Source: JAMXLO01 sp963812475 | GTDB lineage: Bacteria > Pseudomonadota > Alphaproteobacteria > Acetobacterales > Acetobacteraceae | Assembly: GCA_963812475.1 (NCBI GenBank) | Contig: CAWEVI010000057.1 | Span: forward strand, 62,001-126,000 | Direction of reading: 5' to 3' | Length of the DNA: 64,000 nt | Shown: positions 45,436-54,295 of the stretch, piece by piece | Layout: each line of letters opens with the position of its first letter | Numbering within the stretch: position 1 is the first letter of the stretch | The notes under the pieces: generated by a model | What the model saw: only the letters and a program-made list of their open reading frames with translations | What the model was told of the DNA's origin: nothing | The model's database searches: none | Translations under genes and position numbers: made by a program

Positions 45436-46581
45436 TCAGCCGACCAGCGCGCGCTTTGCCACACTCGCGAGGTAGCCTGCCGCGGCCGGCAGGATCGCGT
45501 CGTTATAGTCGTAGCTCGAATTGTGCAGCCCGCGGCCATCGTCGGCGGGGCCGTTGCCGATCCAGACGAATGCACCCGGACGATGCTCCAGGTACCAGGC
45601 GAAGTCCTCGCCGGTCATCGCGGGCGCCATGTCGCGCCGCAGCGGCAGACCTGCCGCGACCACCGCCTCGGCGGCCATGTCGCGCTCAGCCGGTGCGTTC
45701 ACGGTCACCGGATTGCCTCGGCGTAACGCCGCCTCGATCTGCACGTCGCAACTCAATGCCACGCCGGCACAGACACGCCGGATCGCATCCTCCACCTCGT
45801 CGCAGGTCGGGTTGCGCAGCGTGCGCATGGTGCCGCGCAGGACAGCCTCGCCGGGGATCTGATTTGCCGCGGTTCCCGCCTCCATCGTTGCAACCGAAAT
45901 CACCACCGCATCCAGCGGATCGACATTGCGCGATACGATCGTCTGCAACGCGAGCAGCAGATGCGCCGAGGCCACCACCGGATCGCGGGTCAGATGCGGC
46001 AGGGCGGCGTGGCCGGAGACGCCCTTCACGCGGAACTCGATCCGCCCGCCGGATGCCATCACCGCCGCGTCATGCACAGCAACCGTGCCGGCGCCCAGGC
46101 CAGGCCAGTTGTGATAGCCGAAGATCCGCTCCATCGGGAACCGCTCGAACAGACCGTCGGCGATCATGTTCTTCGCCCCGCCACCACCCTCCTCGGCGGG
46201 CTGGAATACCAGATGCACCGTGCCTGCCCAGGACGTGTCCTGCCCCAGCAGCGCCGCGGCACCGAGCAATGACGTGGTGTGCCCGTCATGGCCGCAGGCA
46301 TGCATCACGCCCGGATTGCCGGACGCATAGGGCAGACCGGTCGTTTCTGTGATCGGCAACGCGTCCATGTCGGCGCGCAGGCCGACACTGCGGTTGGACT
46401 GGCCTCGGCTGATCGTCGCCACAACGCCATGGCCGCCCACGCCGGCAACGAACGGAACGCCGAGTTCACGCAGCCTGGCGCAGACGAAGGCGGCGGTCTC
46501 GTGCTCGTGCAGCGTCAGTTCGGGATGCGTGTGAAGGTAGCGGCGCCAGCCGGTCAATGTCTCTGCGAGGGACTTGTCCAT
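45436..46581 (-). CDS. M20 family metallo-amidohydrolase (hippurate hydrolase/IAA-amino-acid hydrolase-like)
   Basis: A 381-residue di-metal hydrolase that frees an amino acid or acid from an N-acyl conjugate. LRADMDALPI (69-78) holds a metal Asp; HACGHDGHTT (94-103) gives Cys96 and His98; QPAEEG (128-133) supplies the catalytic Glu and a metal Glu; GYHNWP near 160 and MTGEDFAWYL near the end are also typical. Length is normal. The gap to the Tat amidohydrolase downstream is 117 nt, including a tandem repeat. Divergent from the next amidohydrolase. Confidence 0.92.
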   Translation of the reverse strand: MDKSLAETLTGWRRYLHTHPELTLHEHETAAFVCARLRELGVPFVAGVGGHGVVATISRGQSNRSVGLRADMDALPITETTGLPYASGNPGVMHACGHDGHTTSLLGAAALLGQDTSWAGTVHLVFQPAEEGGGGAKNMIADGLFERFPMERIFGYHNWPGLGAGTVAVHDAAVMASGGRIEFRVKGVSGHAALPHLTRDPVVASAHLLLALQTIVSRNVDPLDAVVISVATMEAGTAANQIPGEAVLRGTMRTLRNPTCDEVEDAIRRVCAGVALSCDVQIEAALRRGNPVTVNAPAERDMAAEAVVAAGLPLRRDMAPAMTGEDFAWYLEHRPGAFVWIGNGPADDGRGLHNSSYDYNDAILPAAAGYLASVAKRALVG

Positions 46582-46703
46582 TCTCGATCCGGGTAGTCCT
46601 TCGCGCGCGCCGATGCAACCACATGGCCACCGGCACTTGGCCGCCGGACAATCCTGGGCGTAGGCTCGGTCCCAACAGTCAGCGTTACCGAAGGAGGGAA
46701 CCT

Positions 46704-47840
46704 ATGCAATACAAACGTATCTCGGCCGATTGCCATCTCGATATGCCGTGGATGCCGCCGGAGCTCTTTACGTCAGAAGCCTCGCGGGAAATGCGGGACC
46801 GGATGCCATACGTCGCCGACGGGCCGGACGGCCCCCAGTGGGTCACCAAGTCCGGCGCCACGTTCGGCCTGAAGAACGGCGTGGGACCGTCGGGCGCCAA
46901 GCTGGTGCCGGGACAGAACCGTCGCGTGGACATCATGGCCGAGACCGGCCTGTTCGCCGACGGCAAGAAGGATATCCGCCGGGTGAGTGATCCGCATCTG
47001 CGCAAGAAGGACATGGAACGCGACGGGGTGGATGCCGAGGTGATCTTCGGCATTCTGGGTTCTGCCTCCAAACTGAAGGACAACGAGGCAGCGGCGGAGA
47101 TGTTCCGGATTTATAATGACTGGCTGAAGGAGTTCTGCAGCCACTATCCGGACCGTCACATCGGTCTGGCCTGCCTGCCGTATGGCGACATCGACTGGGC
47201 GGTGCAGGAGATCCATCGCTGCGCCAAGATGGGCCTGAAGGGACTGGAGCTGTCCTGCTCGTGGGACATGGAGCCGATGTGGCACCCGTGCTGGGAGCCG
47301 CTCTGGCAGGCGGTGAGCGACGTTCAGCTGCCGCTGCATTTCCATACCTTCCCGACCACGCCGCCGCGGGCGCGCGAGATGGCGTCCGGCCAGGTGCGGC
47401 GGGCGGCGATGTTCACCGGCGTGTCGGCGTTCCAGATGGGGCTGATCCATATCCTCGCGGCGATGATGGGCGCTGGTGTGTTCGAACGTTACCCGCGCCT
47501 GCGCGTGTCGTTCGGCGAGAGCGGCATCGGCTGGATACCGTATGCGCTGGATCGGATGGACTTCGAGTTCGAGGACCGGTTCCGCGATCTGATGAAGCTG
47601 AAGCCATCGGAATACTGGCAGCGTCAGTGCAAGGCGACGTTCCAGTTCGATCCGATCGGACCGAAGCTGCTCAACGTGAACAATCTGATGACGGTGGATA
47701 CGCTGATGTGGGGGTCCGACTACCCGCACACGGACGGGATCTGGCCCGAGTTCGACGAAGTATATCGAGGAACAGTTCCAGGGTCTGTCGGCCGAGGACA
47801 TCCACAAGATCACCTGCGAGAACGCGGCGAAGTTCTATAA
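46704..47840 (+). CDS. Amidohydrolase 2 (ACMSD-like) family protein with a C-terminal frameshift
   Basis: A metal-dependent TIM-barrel hydrolase or decarboxylase. ISADCHLDMPWMPPELF opens it; LPLHFHTFPTT has the metal His; FGESGIGWIPYALDRMDFEFED and GSDYPHTDG hold the catalytic His and Asp. AAGGAGGG sits just before the ATG. After GSDYPHTDGIWPE the reading changes to a sequence unlike the family and ends at 47840. One base later the frame reads STKYIEEQFQG ... ITCENAAKFYN and ends at 47853, as in homologues. So one extra base (a T at 47751-47752) is present. The active site is intact, so either a sequencing error or a recent mutation of the last 35 or so residues is possible. Confidence 0.82.
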   Translation: MQYKRISADCHLDMPWMPPELFTSEASREMRDRMPYVADGPDGPQWVTKSGATFGLKNGVGPSGAKLVPGQNRRVDIMAETGLFADGKKDIRRVSDPHLRKKDMERDGVDAEVIFGILGSASKLKDNEAAAEMFRIYNDWLKEFCSHYPDRHIGLACLPYGDIDWAVQEIHRCAKMGLKGLELSCSWDMEPMWHPCWEPLWQAVSDVQLPLHFHTFPTTPPRAREMASGQVRRAAMFTGVSAFQMGLIHILAAMMGAGVFERYPRLRVSFGESGIGWIPYALDRMDFEFEDRFRDLMKLKPSEYWQRQCKATFQFDPIGPKLLNVNNLMTVDTLMWGSDYPHTDGIWPEFDEVYRGTVPGSVGRGHPQDHLRERGEVL

Positions 47841-47876
47841 CCTGACCAACTGACGAACTGGCTGACAGGGGGTGCG

Positions 47877-49374
47877 ATGACATCGGAGCCGGCACAATCG
47901 GCGCAGGATCCATCGCACTCCCCGACCGGTCTGCGCACCGGCGCGGAGTACCTGTCGTCAATCCGTGACGATGGACGTCAGGTCATCTACGACGGCGACG
48001 TGGTCAAGGACGTAACGTCCCACCCGGCCTTTCGTGGCGCAGCCCAATCGATCGCCGGCCTTTGGGACATCGCCGCCGATCCCGCCAACCGCGACCTGAT
48101 GACCTACCGGTCGCCGAGAACCGGCAAGCCCGTGCTTTGGTGCTATCATATTCCGCAGCGGCCGGAGGACCTTCGTCCGCGGCGCCGCATGATCCAGCGC
48201 TGGGCCGAGCACACCTTCGGCCTGATGGGGCGAACACCCGATCATGTCGCTGGATTTTTCGCGGGTTTCGCCGCCAATCCGGCATTCTTCGCGACTGCCG
48301 GGCAGCGTTATGCCGACAACCTGATGGCATTCTACGAGCACGCGCGCGACAACCATCTCTACATCTCCTACGCCCTCGCGCCGCCGCAGATCGACCGCAG
48401 CAAGCCATCCCATGCGCAGGCAGACCCGACGCTGTGTGCCGGTGTGGTCGGCGAGCGCGACGGAGGCATTGTCCTGAAGGGTGCGCAGCAGCTCGCGACC
48501 GGCGCGCCATTCTCCGATTACCTGTTCCTCAGCTGCATTCATCCACAGGTTCCGGGTGACGAGAACCATGCGATCAGCGTTGCGATACCGATAAACGCGC
48601 CTGGCATGAAGATCTATGCGCGGCGGTCCTATGCAACAAACGCCGTCAGCGCATTCGACTATCCGCTGTCGAGCCGGTTCGACGAAACCGATGCGCTCAT
48701 TACGCTCGATAACGTCTTCGTTCCGTGGGAGCGCGTGTTCATCTATCGGGACGTTGCCCTTTGCCGTGATCAATGGCGGAAGACGCCGTCCCACATCTAC
48801 GGCAACTACCAGGCGCAGATCCGCTATGCCACGAAGCTGCGGTTCCTGCTCGGGGTGATGAAGCACCACTGCGAAATCACCGGCGTTGACTCGCTTCCGG
48901 CAAGCCAGGCGCAGCTCGGCGAGATGGCGGCGCTGGCGTCGATCGTCGATATGATGGTCGAGGCACAGGAGATCCGCGCGACGGTCGAGGATGGCGTGGT
49001 GTGGCCGTCCAGGGTCGCGCTCTATTCGATCATGGCGCTGCAATCCAGTCATCAATCCTAGGTTGATCGATCTGGCACGCGACCTGAGCGGCGGCGCAAT
49101 GATCATGCTGCCCTCGTCGCGAATGGACTACGACAATCCCGAGACCGCGCGGGAGCTCGAGCGGTATGTCGCTTCACCCGGCTACCCCTCGAAGCGGCGG
49201 GTCGCTCTGTTGAAGCTTGCGTGGGACCTGATCGGCAGCGAGTTTGGCGGGCGCCATCAGCAGTATGAAAAGTTCTATGGCGGTCCCGCGGCAACCAACA
49301 AGCTGCATCTTTATCGAAACTACGATTTCGCGACCGCGAAGCAACTTGCGGAAGCGGCCCTGGTGGAATTCTAG
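47877..49374 (+). pseudogene. 4-hydroxyphenylacetate 3-monooxygenase-like (HpaB) flavin monooxygenase, frameshifted
   Basis: The large component of a two-component FADH2-dependent aromatic hydroxylase, or related enzyme, about 498 residues if restored. Residues 1-385 read in one frame (RTGAEYLSSIRDDGRQVIYDG; FVPWERVFIYRD) and stop at 49061. The rest (NPRLIDLARDLSGGAMIMLPSS ... KLHLYRNYDF) continues in the next frame to 49374. A single extra A at 49047 in CAATCCAGTCATC explains the shift. As written the C-terminal quarter, which helps bind FAD, is lost. It lies 23 nt after the amidohydrolase's restored end, so both frameshifts are in one operon. Confidence 0.8.
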
Positions 49375-49491
49375 CTGCGCGAGGTGTCAGCCCTCGCCTC
49401 ATTTGTATCAACGTTACTCCATCTGTCGAAGCCACCGCGCTCGTGCAACCCGTAGCAGCCCAGAGCGGACCATAAGTCTTGCGACCAGGCC

Positions 49492-50514
49492 TCAGGTCGG
49501 ATCGTGCCCGACCCGGACCAGCAATTTCCCGAAGTTGCGTCCGCCCAGCATGCCGGCCAACGCGTCGGGGGCATTCTCCAGCCGTTCCACCACATCCTCG
49601 CGATAGATCAGGCTGCCCTCGGCCACCCACGGTGCTGCCAGGGCGCGCCATTCCGCCAGCTTCTCCGGCTTGTCGGAGACGATGAAGCCCTGGATCGTCA
49701 CGCGCTTGCCGACGACAAAGCCGAGATTGGGGCCGGGCGGGAACTCGGCCTCGTTGTATTGCGACACCATGCCGCACATCGCCACCCGCGCAAACGGGTT
49801 GAGCAGGTCGAAAACCGCCGCCTGCACCGCGCCGCCGACATTCTCGAAGTACGCATCGATGCCATCCGGGCAGGACACGGCCAGTTCAGCCCGCAGGTCG
49901 AGCGCGCGATGATCGACGCAGTCGTCGAACCCCAGGCTGTCCTGCACCCATAGGCACTTCTCCGCCCCACCCGCCACGCCGACAACGCGAGCGCCAGCAC
50001 GCTTGGCTAGCTGCCCGGCAACCGATCCGACCGCGCCGGACGCAGCGGAGATCACCACGGTTTCGCCCTTCTTCGGCCGGCAGATCTCGGTGATGCCGCG
50101 GTATGCGGTCGCACCCGGCATCCCAAGCACGCCGAGATAGGCCGACAGCGGCGCGCCATGGCGATCGAGCTTGGTCAGCCGGTCGCCCGGCGTCGCCGTG
50201 TGCGTCTGCCAGCCGCGCGCGCCTACCACCACGTCCCCGGGAACGAAGCGCGGATCGGCGGAGGCCAGCACCTCGCCCACCGTTTCACCCGTCATCACCT
50301 CGCCGGGGTTGACCGGCTGCGCGTACGTCTGCTGCTCGCGCAGCCGACCGCGCATATAGGGGTCGATCGACAGCCAGATGGTGCGCGTCACGACTTCGCC
50401 GGCGCCGGGCGTGGGAATGGCGTCCTCGCGGATGTCGAAGTCTTCGCGCCGCGGGCTGCCGTCCGGGCGTTGCTTCAGCACGACCGAACGGCGGATGGTT
50501 TCCGTGTTGCTCAT
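49492..50514 (-). CDS. NADP-dependent medium-chain reductase, CurA/PTGR (leukotriene B4 dehydrogenase)-like
   Basis: A 340-residue zinc-free member of the MDR superfamily that reduces alpha,beta-unsaturated ketones. LSIDPYMRGRL (about 48-58) and MPGATAYRG (about 132-140) are family hallmarks; ISAASGAVGSVAGQLAKRAGARVVGVAGG is the NADP fold, with AASGAVG at about 156-162. No zinc-binding Cys cluster is present. It starts 3 nt after the stop of the zinc-dependent dehydrogenase, so the two form an operon. Confidence 0.9.
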   Translation of the reverse strand: MSNTETIRRSVVLKQRPDGSPRREDFDIREDAIPTPGAGEVVTRTIWLSIDPYMRGRLREQQTYAQPVNPGEVMTGETVGEVLASADPRFVPGDVVVGARGWQTHTATPGDRLTKLDRHGAPLSAYLGVLGMPGATAYRGITEICRPKKGETVVISAASGAVGSVAGQLAKRAGARVVGVAGGAEKCLWVQDSLGFDDCVDHRALDLRAELAVSCPDGIDAYFENVGGAVQAAVFDLLNPFARVAMCGMVSQYNEAEFPPGPNLGFVVGKRVTIQGFIVSDKPEKLAEWRALAAPWVAEGSLIYREDVVERLENAPDALAGMLGGRNFGKLLVRVGHDPT

Positions 50515-50517
50515 GGC

Positions 50518-51591
50518 TCAGGCTGCCTCCGACCGCAGTACCAGCCGTCCCGTCACCGTGCCGTCGCGCAGGCGCATCAGCGCGTCGTTGGCCTGGCTCT
50601 GCGGCACCGTCGCTACCGGCAGCGCTGGCAGCGCCCCGTCCTGCGCAAGCTTCACCAGTTCGCGCAGCTCCTTCGGATTGCCGACGTAGGTGCCCTGCAC
50701 CGTCAGCGCGCGGATCGCCATCAACGGCAGCGGCACGGTGAGTTCGCCGCCGAACAGCCCGACCTGGATCAGCTTTCCCCCTTTGCGCAACGCATCGAAG
50801 GCGAAGCGTGCGGTCTGCGTGCCGTTCACCAGGTCGATCACCGCCAGCACCGGTCCGCCGGCCGCCTCGACGATACGCTTCGTCACGCCATCGCCGCTGC
50901 CGTCCACCACCTTGTGCGCACGGGCCTTCAGCGCCGCGTCGCGCTTCTCCGCGCTGATGTCGACCACCACGATGTTCTGGTGTTTCAGCGCCGTCAGCAC
51001 GGCAATCGCGTTCAAGCCCAGACCGCCGGCGCCAACCACGACGATCGCCTCGTTGGGCGGGATCGGCATCGCCTTGCGGATTGCCGAATAGACGGTAATG
51101 CCCGAGCAGGCATAGGTCGCCGCCACCGCCGGATCGATCGTTCCTGGATCGACCAGGTGCCGCGGGTGCGGTGCGATCACGTGGGTGCCGTAGCCGCCGT
51201 TGGCATACACGCCGAGGCTGCGCGGCACGAGGCACATGTTGTCCTCTTCCGCGAGGCATTTCTCACAGGTGCCGCAGCCGAGCCACGGAAACACGATGCG
51301 TAGATCGCCGACCTTCACACCATGCTTGTCCCCTGGGGCGTCGGGGCCAAGCTTCACCACACGGCCGACGATCTCGTGGCCCATGGCGAGCGGCAGCACG
51401 ACGCCGCGGTCCTTCAGCGACATCTTCTTGCCGCCGCCGATGTCGTAATAGCCCTCCCAGATATGCAGATCGGAGTGGCAGACGCCGCAATGGGTCACCT
51501 CGATCAGGACTTCGGTGCCTTTCGGCTCCGGGGTCGGCAGTTCCAGTTCCTTCAGCGGCGCTCCGTTTTCGACCACGGCCCAGGCGCGCAT
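50518..51591 (-). CDS. Zinc-dependent alcohol dehydrogenase (MDR family)
   Basis: A 357-residue NAD(P)-linked alcohol dehydrogenase. The catalytic zinc site has Cys35 (HCGVCHSD), GHE at 71-73 and a later Cys or Asp. The structural zinc is bound by Cys106, Cys109, Cys112 and Cys120 (CGTCEKCLAEEDNMC). VVVGAGGLGLNAIAVL near 180 is the NAD fold. The insertion IGGGKKMSLKDRG (51-63) resembles a subgroup of proteobacterial enzymes. AGGAGA precedes the ATG. It would interconvert an alcohol and aldehyde or ketone; the reductase downstream could take the product further. Confidence 0.92.
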   Translation of the reverse strand: MRAWAVVENGAPLKELELPTPEPKGTEVLIEVTHCGVCHSDLHIWEGYYDIGGGKKMSLKDRGVVLPLAMGHEIVGRVVKLGPDAPGDKHGVKVGDLRIVFPWLGCGTCEKCLAEEDNMCLVPRSLGVYANGGYGTHVIAPHPRHLVDPGTIDPAVAATYACSGITVYSAIRKAMPIPPNEAIVVVGAGGLGLNAIAVLTALKHQNIVVVDISAEKRDAALKARAHKVVDGSGDGVTKRIVEAAGGPVLAVIDLVNGTQTARFAFDALRKGGKLIQVGLFGGELTVPLPLMAIRALTVQGTYVGNPKELRELVKLAQDGALPALPVATVPQSQANDALMRLRDGTVTGRLVLRSEAA

Positions 51592-51707
51592 CGGTCAGTC
51601 TCCTGTGTTGGCTGCGCAAGATGGATAACCGTCGCCGGGGTCGGGTCAAGTGCGCCTGAACCGCCTGCCAACGCAGGGCCGATCGAACCGGCCCGGCGCC
51701 GTCCGCC

Positions 51708-52583
51708 TCATGTCCTTGCCGTCGCCTCGCTTCCCCGCCGGCCGACCATCCAGCATCCCCCCGACGACACAACCAACCCGACCAGCGTCAACACCGGCAG
51801 ACGTTCATCCAGCAGCGCCCAGGCCAGCAACGCCGCAGTGCCCGGCACAAGGTAGAAATTCGCCGTCGCCCGCGCGGCGGTGCCGCGCATCAGCATCAGG
51901 TAATAGAGCGCCATGCCGCCGAGCGACACCGCCGCGGCATTCCACAGCACGGCGGCGATCGCACCCTCCGTCCACTCGGCGTGCGGCGTCTCGAACAACG
52001 CTGTCGCTGCCACGCAAGCCACCGCGGCGGCAAGCAACTGCACCGTCGTTCCCTCCAGGATCGGCACACCGCGGCAGAACCGACCGAAATAAAGCGTGCC
52101 GCCACAGAGACCCACCACCCCGGCAGCCGCCAGCAGCAGTCCGTCCAGCTCGAGTGGACTTCTCGCGGCGGCCAGGCCGACGACCAGCACCACGCCGGCG
52201 GCCCCCAGCAGCAGGCCAAACCATTGCAACAGCCGCAACCGCTCTCCCAACAGCGGCCAGGCGAGCAGCGCCGTGAGCAACGGATTGAGTGTCTGGACCA
52301 GCGCGACCGGCGCCGCCCCGACATGCACCATGGCGGCGTGCGCGGTCATCAGAAGAACACTGTTGGTCAGCACGCCGGCAACCGCGCAGTGCGCCCAGCG
52401 GGTCGCCAGCACGCGCCATGACCGTCGCAGCACCGCCATCACGCCAGTCAGCACGGCGGCAGCCAGCACCATCCGGACCGCGACGAACAGCAGCGGCGTC
52501 AGATGCCGCAGGCCAACCCGGGCCGCAATGAATGACGAGCTCCACAGCAGCACAAAGACGAACGGCGCGACCCGCAGCAGCAT
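51708..52583 (-). CDS. DMT superfamily EamA transporter
   Basis: A 291-residue membrane protein with ten hydrophobic segments in two EamA repeats. VFVLLWSSSFIAARVGLRHLTPLLF (about 10-34) opens the first and LGGMALYYLMLMRGTAARATANFYLVPGTAALLAWALLDERL (about 220-260) is in the second. Relatives export amino acids or metabolites. GAGGAG precedes the ATG. It is divergent from pleD and 116 nt downstream of nothing co-directional except, on the same strand, the dehydrogenase start at 51591. Confidence 0.88.
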   Translation of the reverse strand: MLLRVAPFVFVLLWSSSFIAARVGLRHLTPLLFVAVRMVLAAAVLTGVMAVLRRSWRVLATRWAHCAVAGVLTNSVLLMTAHAAMVHVGAAPVALVQTLNPLLTALLAWPLLGERLRLLQWFGLLLGAAGVVLVVGLAAARSPLELDGLLLAAAGVVGLCGGTLYFGRFCRGVPILEGTTVQLLAAAVACVAATALFETPHAEWTEGAIAAVLWNAAAVSLGGMALYYLMLMRGTAARATANFYLVPGTAALLAWALLDERLPVLTLVGLVVSSGGCWMVGRRGSEATART

Positions 52584-52694
52584 TGACTCCTCGCCATGTT
52601 CGCTTCCGCACAGCGCAACCCTGGGTTATGGTCCACATCGTTAGGCCGGGTGGATCGGGGTCGGTCCGCTGGAATAGAGGGATATGCGTCCCGG

Positions 52695-54077
52695 ATGACT
52701 GCACGGATCCTCATTGTGGACGACGTTCCGGCCAATGCACGTCTGCTGGAGGCCAAACTTTCGGCTGAATACTACCAGGTCGCGAGCGCCCGTGACGGGT
52801 TCGAAGCATTGCGGATGGCACGTGAATGGCAGCCGGACCTGATTCTACTCGACGTCATGATGCCAGGCATGGACGGGTTCGAGTGCTGCCGCAAACTGAA
52901 GGACAATTCGGCCACCCTTCACATCCCGGTTGTCATGGTGACCGCTCTGGGGGAACCCGCCGAGCGCCTGCACGGTCTGGAATCGGGCGCCGACGACTTC
53001 CTGACCAAGCCGGTTGACTACGAGACCCTGATGGCCCGGGTCCGCAGCCTGGTCCGGCTCAAGCGGCTGCTCGATGAGTGGCGCGCGCGCGGCGAGACCG
53101 CCAGGGCGCTCGGCCTGACCGGCGAGTACCTGGCGGTTCCGTCGGTTGCCGGCGCGCGTGCCTTGGTGGTGGACGACTGGGACCTTGGTGCGCAGACCGT
53201 GCAGGAGGCTTTGTCGCGTGACGGCATCGTGGCCGGCCGCGCGCGCAGCGGGGCCGAGGCGATATCGCTGTCGACCGCAATCCCGTTCGATCTGATCGTG
53301 CTCAGCCTGTCCCTGATCGAGGAGGATCCGCTGAAGCTCGCTTCCTCGCTGCGGGCGGCCGATGCGACCCATGAGATCCCGGTGCTGCTGATCGCTGCTC
53401 CCGAGGAGCGCGCGACCATACTGCGCGGCTTCGATCTCGGCGCGAACGACTGGGTCGCGCTGCCGCTGGATGAAAACGAGCTTCGTGCGCGCGCCCGCAA
53501 CCAGATCAGGCGCAAGTTCTATCACGATCGGCTACGGTCTGACCTGGGCACGGCCCTCGCGCTCGCGCTGACAGATCCGCTGACAGGGATTTACAACCAC
53601 CGCTACCTGATGCGCCACCTGCGCAATCTGTTGGCCAGCGGCCAGACCCGCGAAATCGCCGTGCTGATGATCGATGTCGATCATTTCAAACTGGTCAATG
53701 ATGAATACGGCCACGCGGCGGGCGACCAGGTTCTCCGTGCCATCGCTGATACCCTGCGCGCCAACACCCGCGCATTCGATTCGCTTGCCCGCTACGGCGG
53801 CGAGGAATTCGTTGTGGTGATGCCGGGGACGGAGCCGGAAGATGCCTCGCTGGCGGCCGAGCGTCTTCGCGCCGCTGTGGAGGCCTTGCCATTCGTACTC
53901 GGCGCCGGCATCCACCCGAGACTTACGGTCAGTATCGGCGTCGCATGCTGCCAGGAAATGCCGGTTACACCCGAAGCGCTGTTGCACGCCGCGGACGCCG
54001 CGCTTTACGCCGCCAAACGCGCGGGACGCAACCGGGTCGCGATCGCCGCCCCGGTCGCCGGGGTTGTCGCTACTTGA
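52695..54077 (+). CDS. pleD: PleD-type response regulator diguanylate cyclase (REC-REC-GGDEF)
   Basis: A 460-residue c-di-GMP-synthesising regulator with the layout of Caulobacter PleD. The first receiver has the acidic pair Asp9-Asp10, phosphoacceptor Asp53 (LLDVMMPGMDGF) and Lys in LTKPVDY. The second receiver (about 150-270) lacks the acceptor Asp: FDLIVLSLSLIEE has Ser there. The GGDEF domain carries GGEEF in the active site and an RxxD inhibitory site (RAFD) five residues upstream, so product inhibition is expected. The start at 52695 excludes a leader that lacks family resemblance. Confidence 0.92.
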   Translation: MTARILIVDDVPANARLLEAKLSAEYYQVASARDGFEALRMAREWQPDLILLDVMMPGMDGFECCRKLKDNSATLHIPVVMVTALGEPAERLHGLESGADDFLTKPVDYETLMARVRSLVRLKRLLDEWRARGETARALGLTGEYLAVPSVAGARALVVDDWDLGAQTVQEALSRDGIVAGRARSGAEAISLSTAIPFDLIVLSLSLIEEDPLKLASSLRAADATHEIPVLLIAAPEERATILRGFDLGANDWVALPLDENELRARARNQIRRKFYHDRLRSDLGTALALALTDPLTGIYNHRYLMRHLRNLLASGQTREIAVLMIDVDHFKLVNDEYGHAAGDQVLRAIADTLRANTRAFDSLARYGGEEFVVVMPGTEPEDASLAAERLRAAVEALPFVLGAGIHPRLTVSIGVACCQEMPVTPEALLHAADAALYAAKRAGRNRVAIAAPVAGVVAT

Positions 54078-54237
54078 TCTTGGCTTCCCGGAACGGCACG
54101 TGTTTGCGCACGACCGGATCGTATTTCTTCAGCTCAAGTTTGCCGGTCTGCGTGCGTGCATTCTTTCTGGTCACATAGAAGAAACCGGTATCGGCGCTGG
54201 ACACCAGCTTGATCTGGACGGTGTTGGTCTTCGCCAT
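54070..54237 (-). CDS. rpmG: 50S ribosomal protein L33
   Basis: A 55-residue ribosomal protein, MAKTNTVQIKLVSSADTGF to REAKIK. It is the zinc-free (C-minus) form: no CxxC pairs. The ATG at 54237 is preceded by GGAGAGG. Its end overlaps the 3' end of pleD by 8 nt on the other strand. The rpmG-pleD convergent arrangement is widespread in alphaproteobacteria. Confidence 0.95.
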   Translation of the reverse strand: MAKTNTVQIKLVSSADTGFFYVTRKNARTQTGKLELKKYDPVVRKHVPFREAKIK

Positions 54238-54295
54238 GGCATGATCCTCTCCAAGGGTGGAAAATGCGTTTCCGGGGGGCGCAGGTCAAGCCGGA

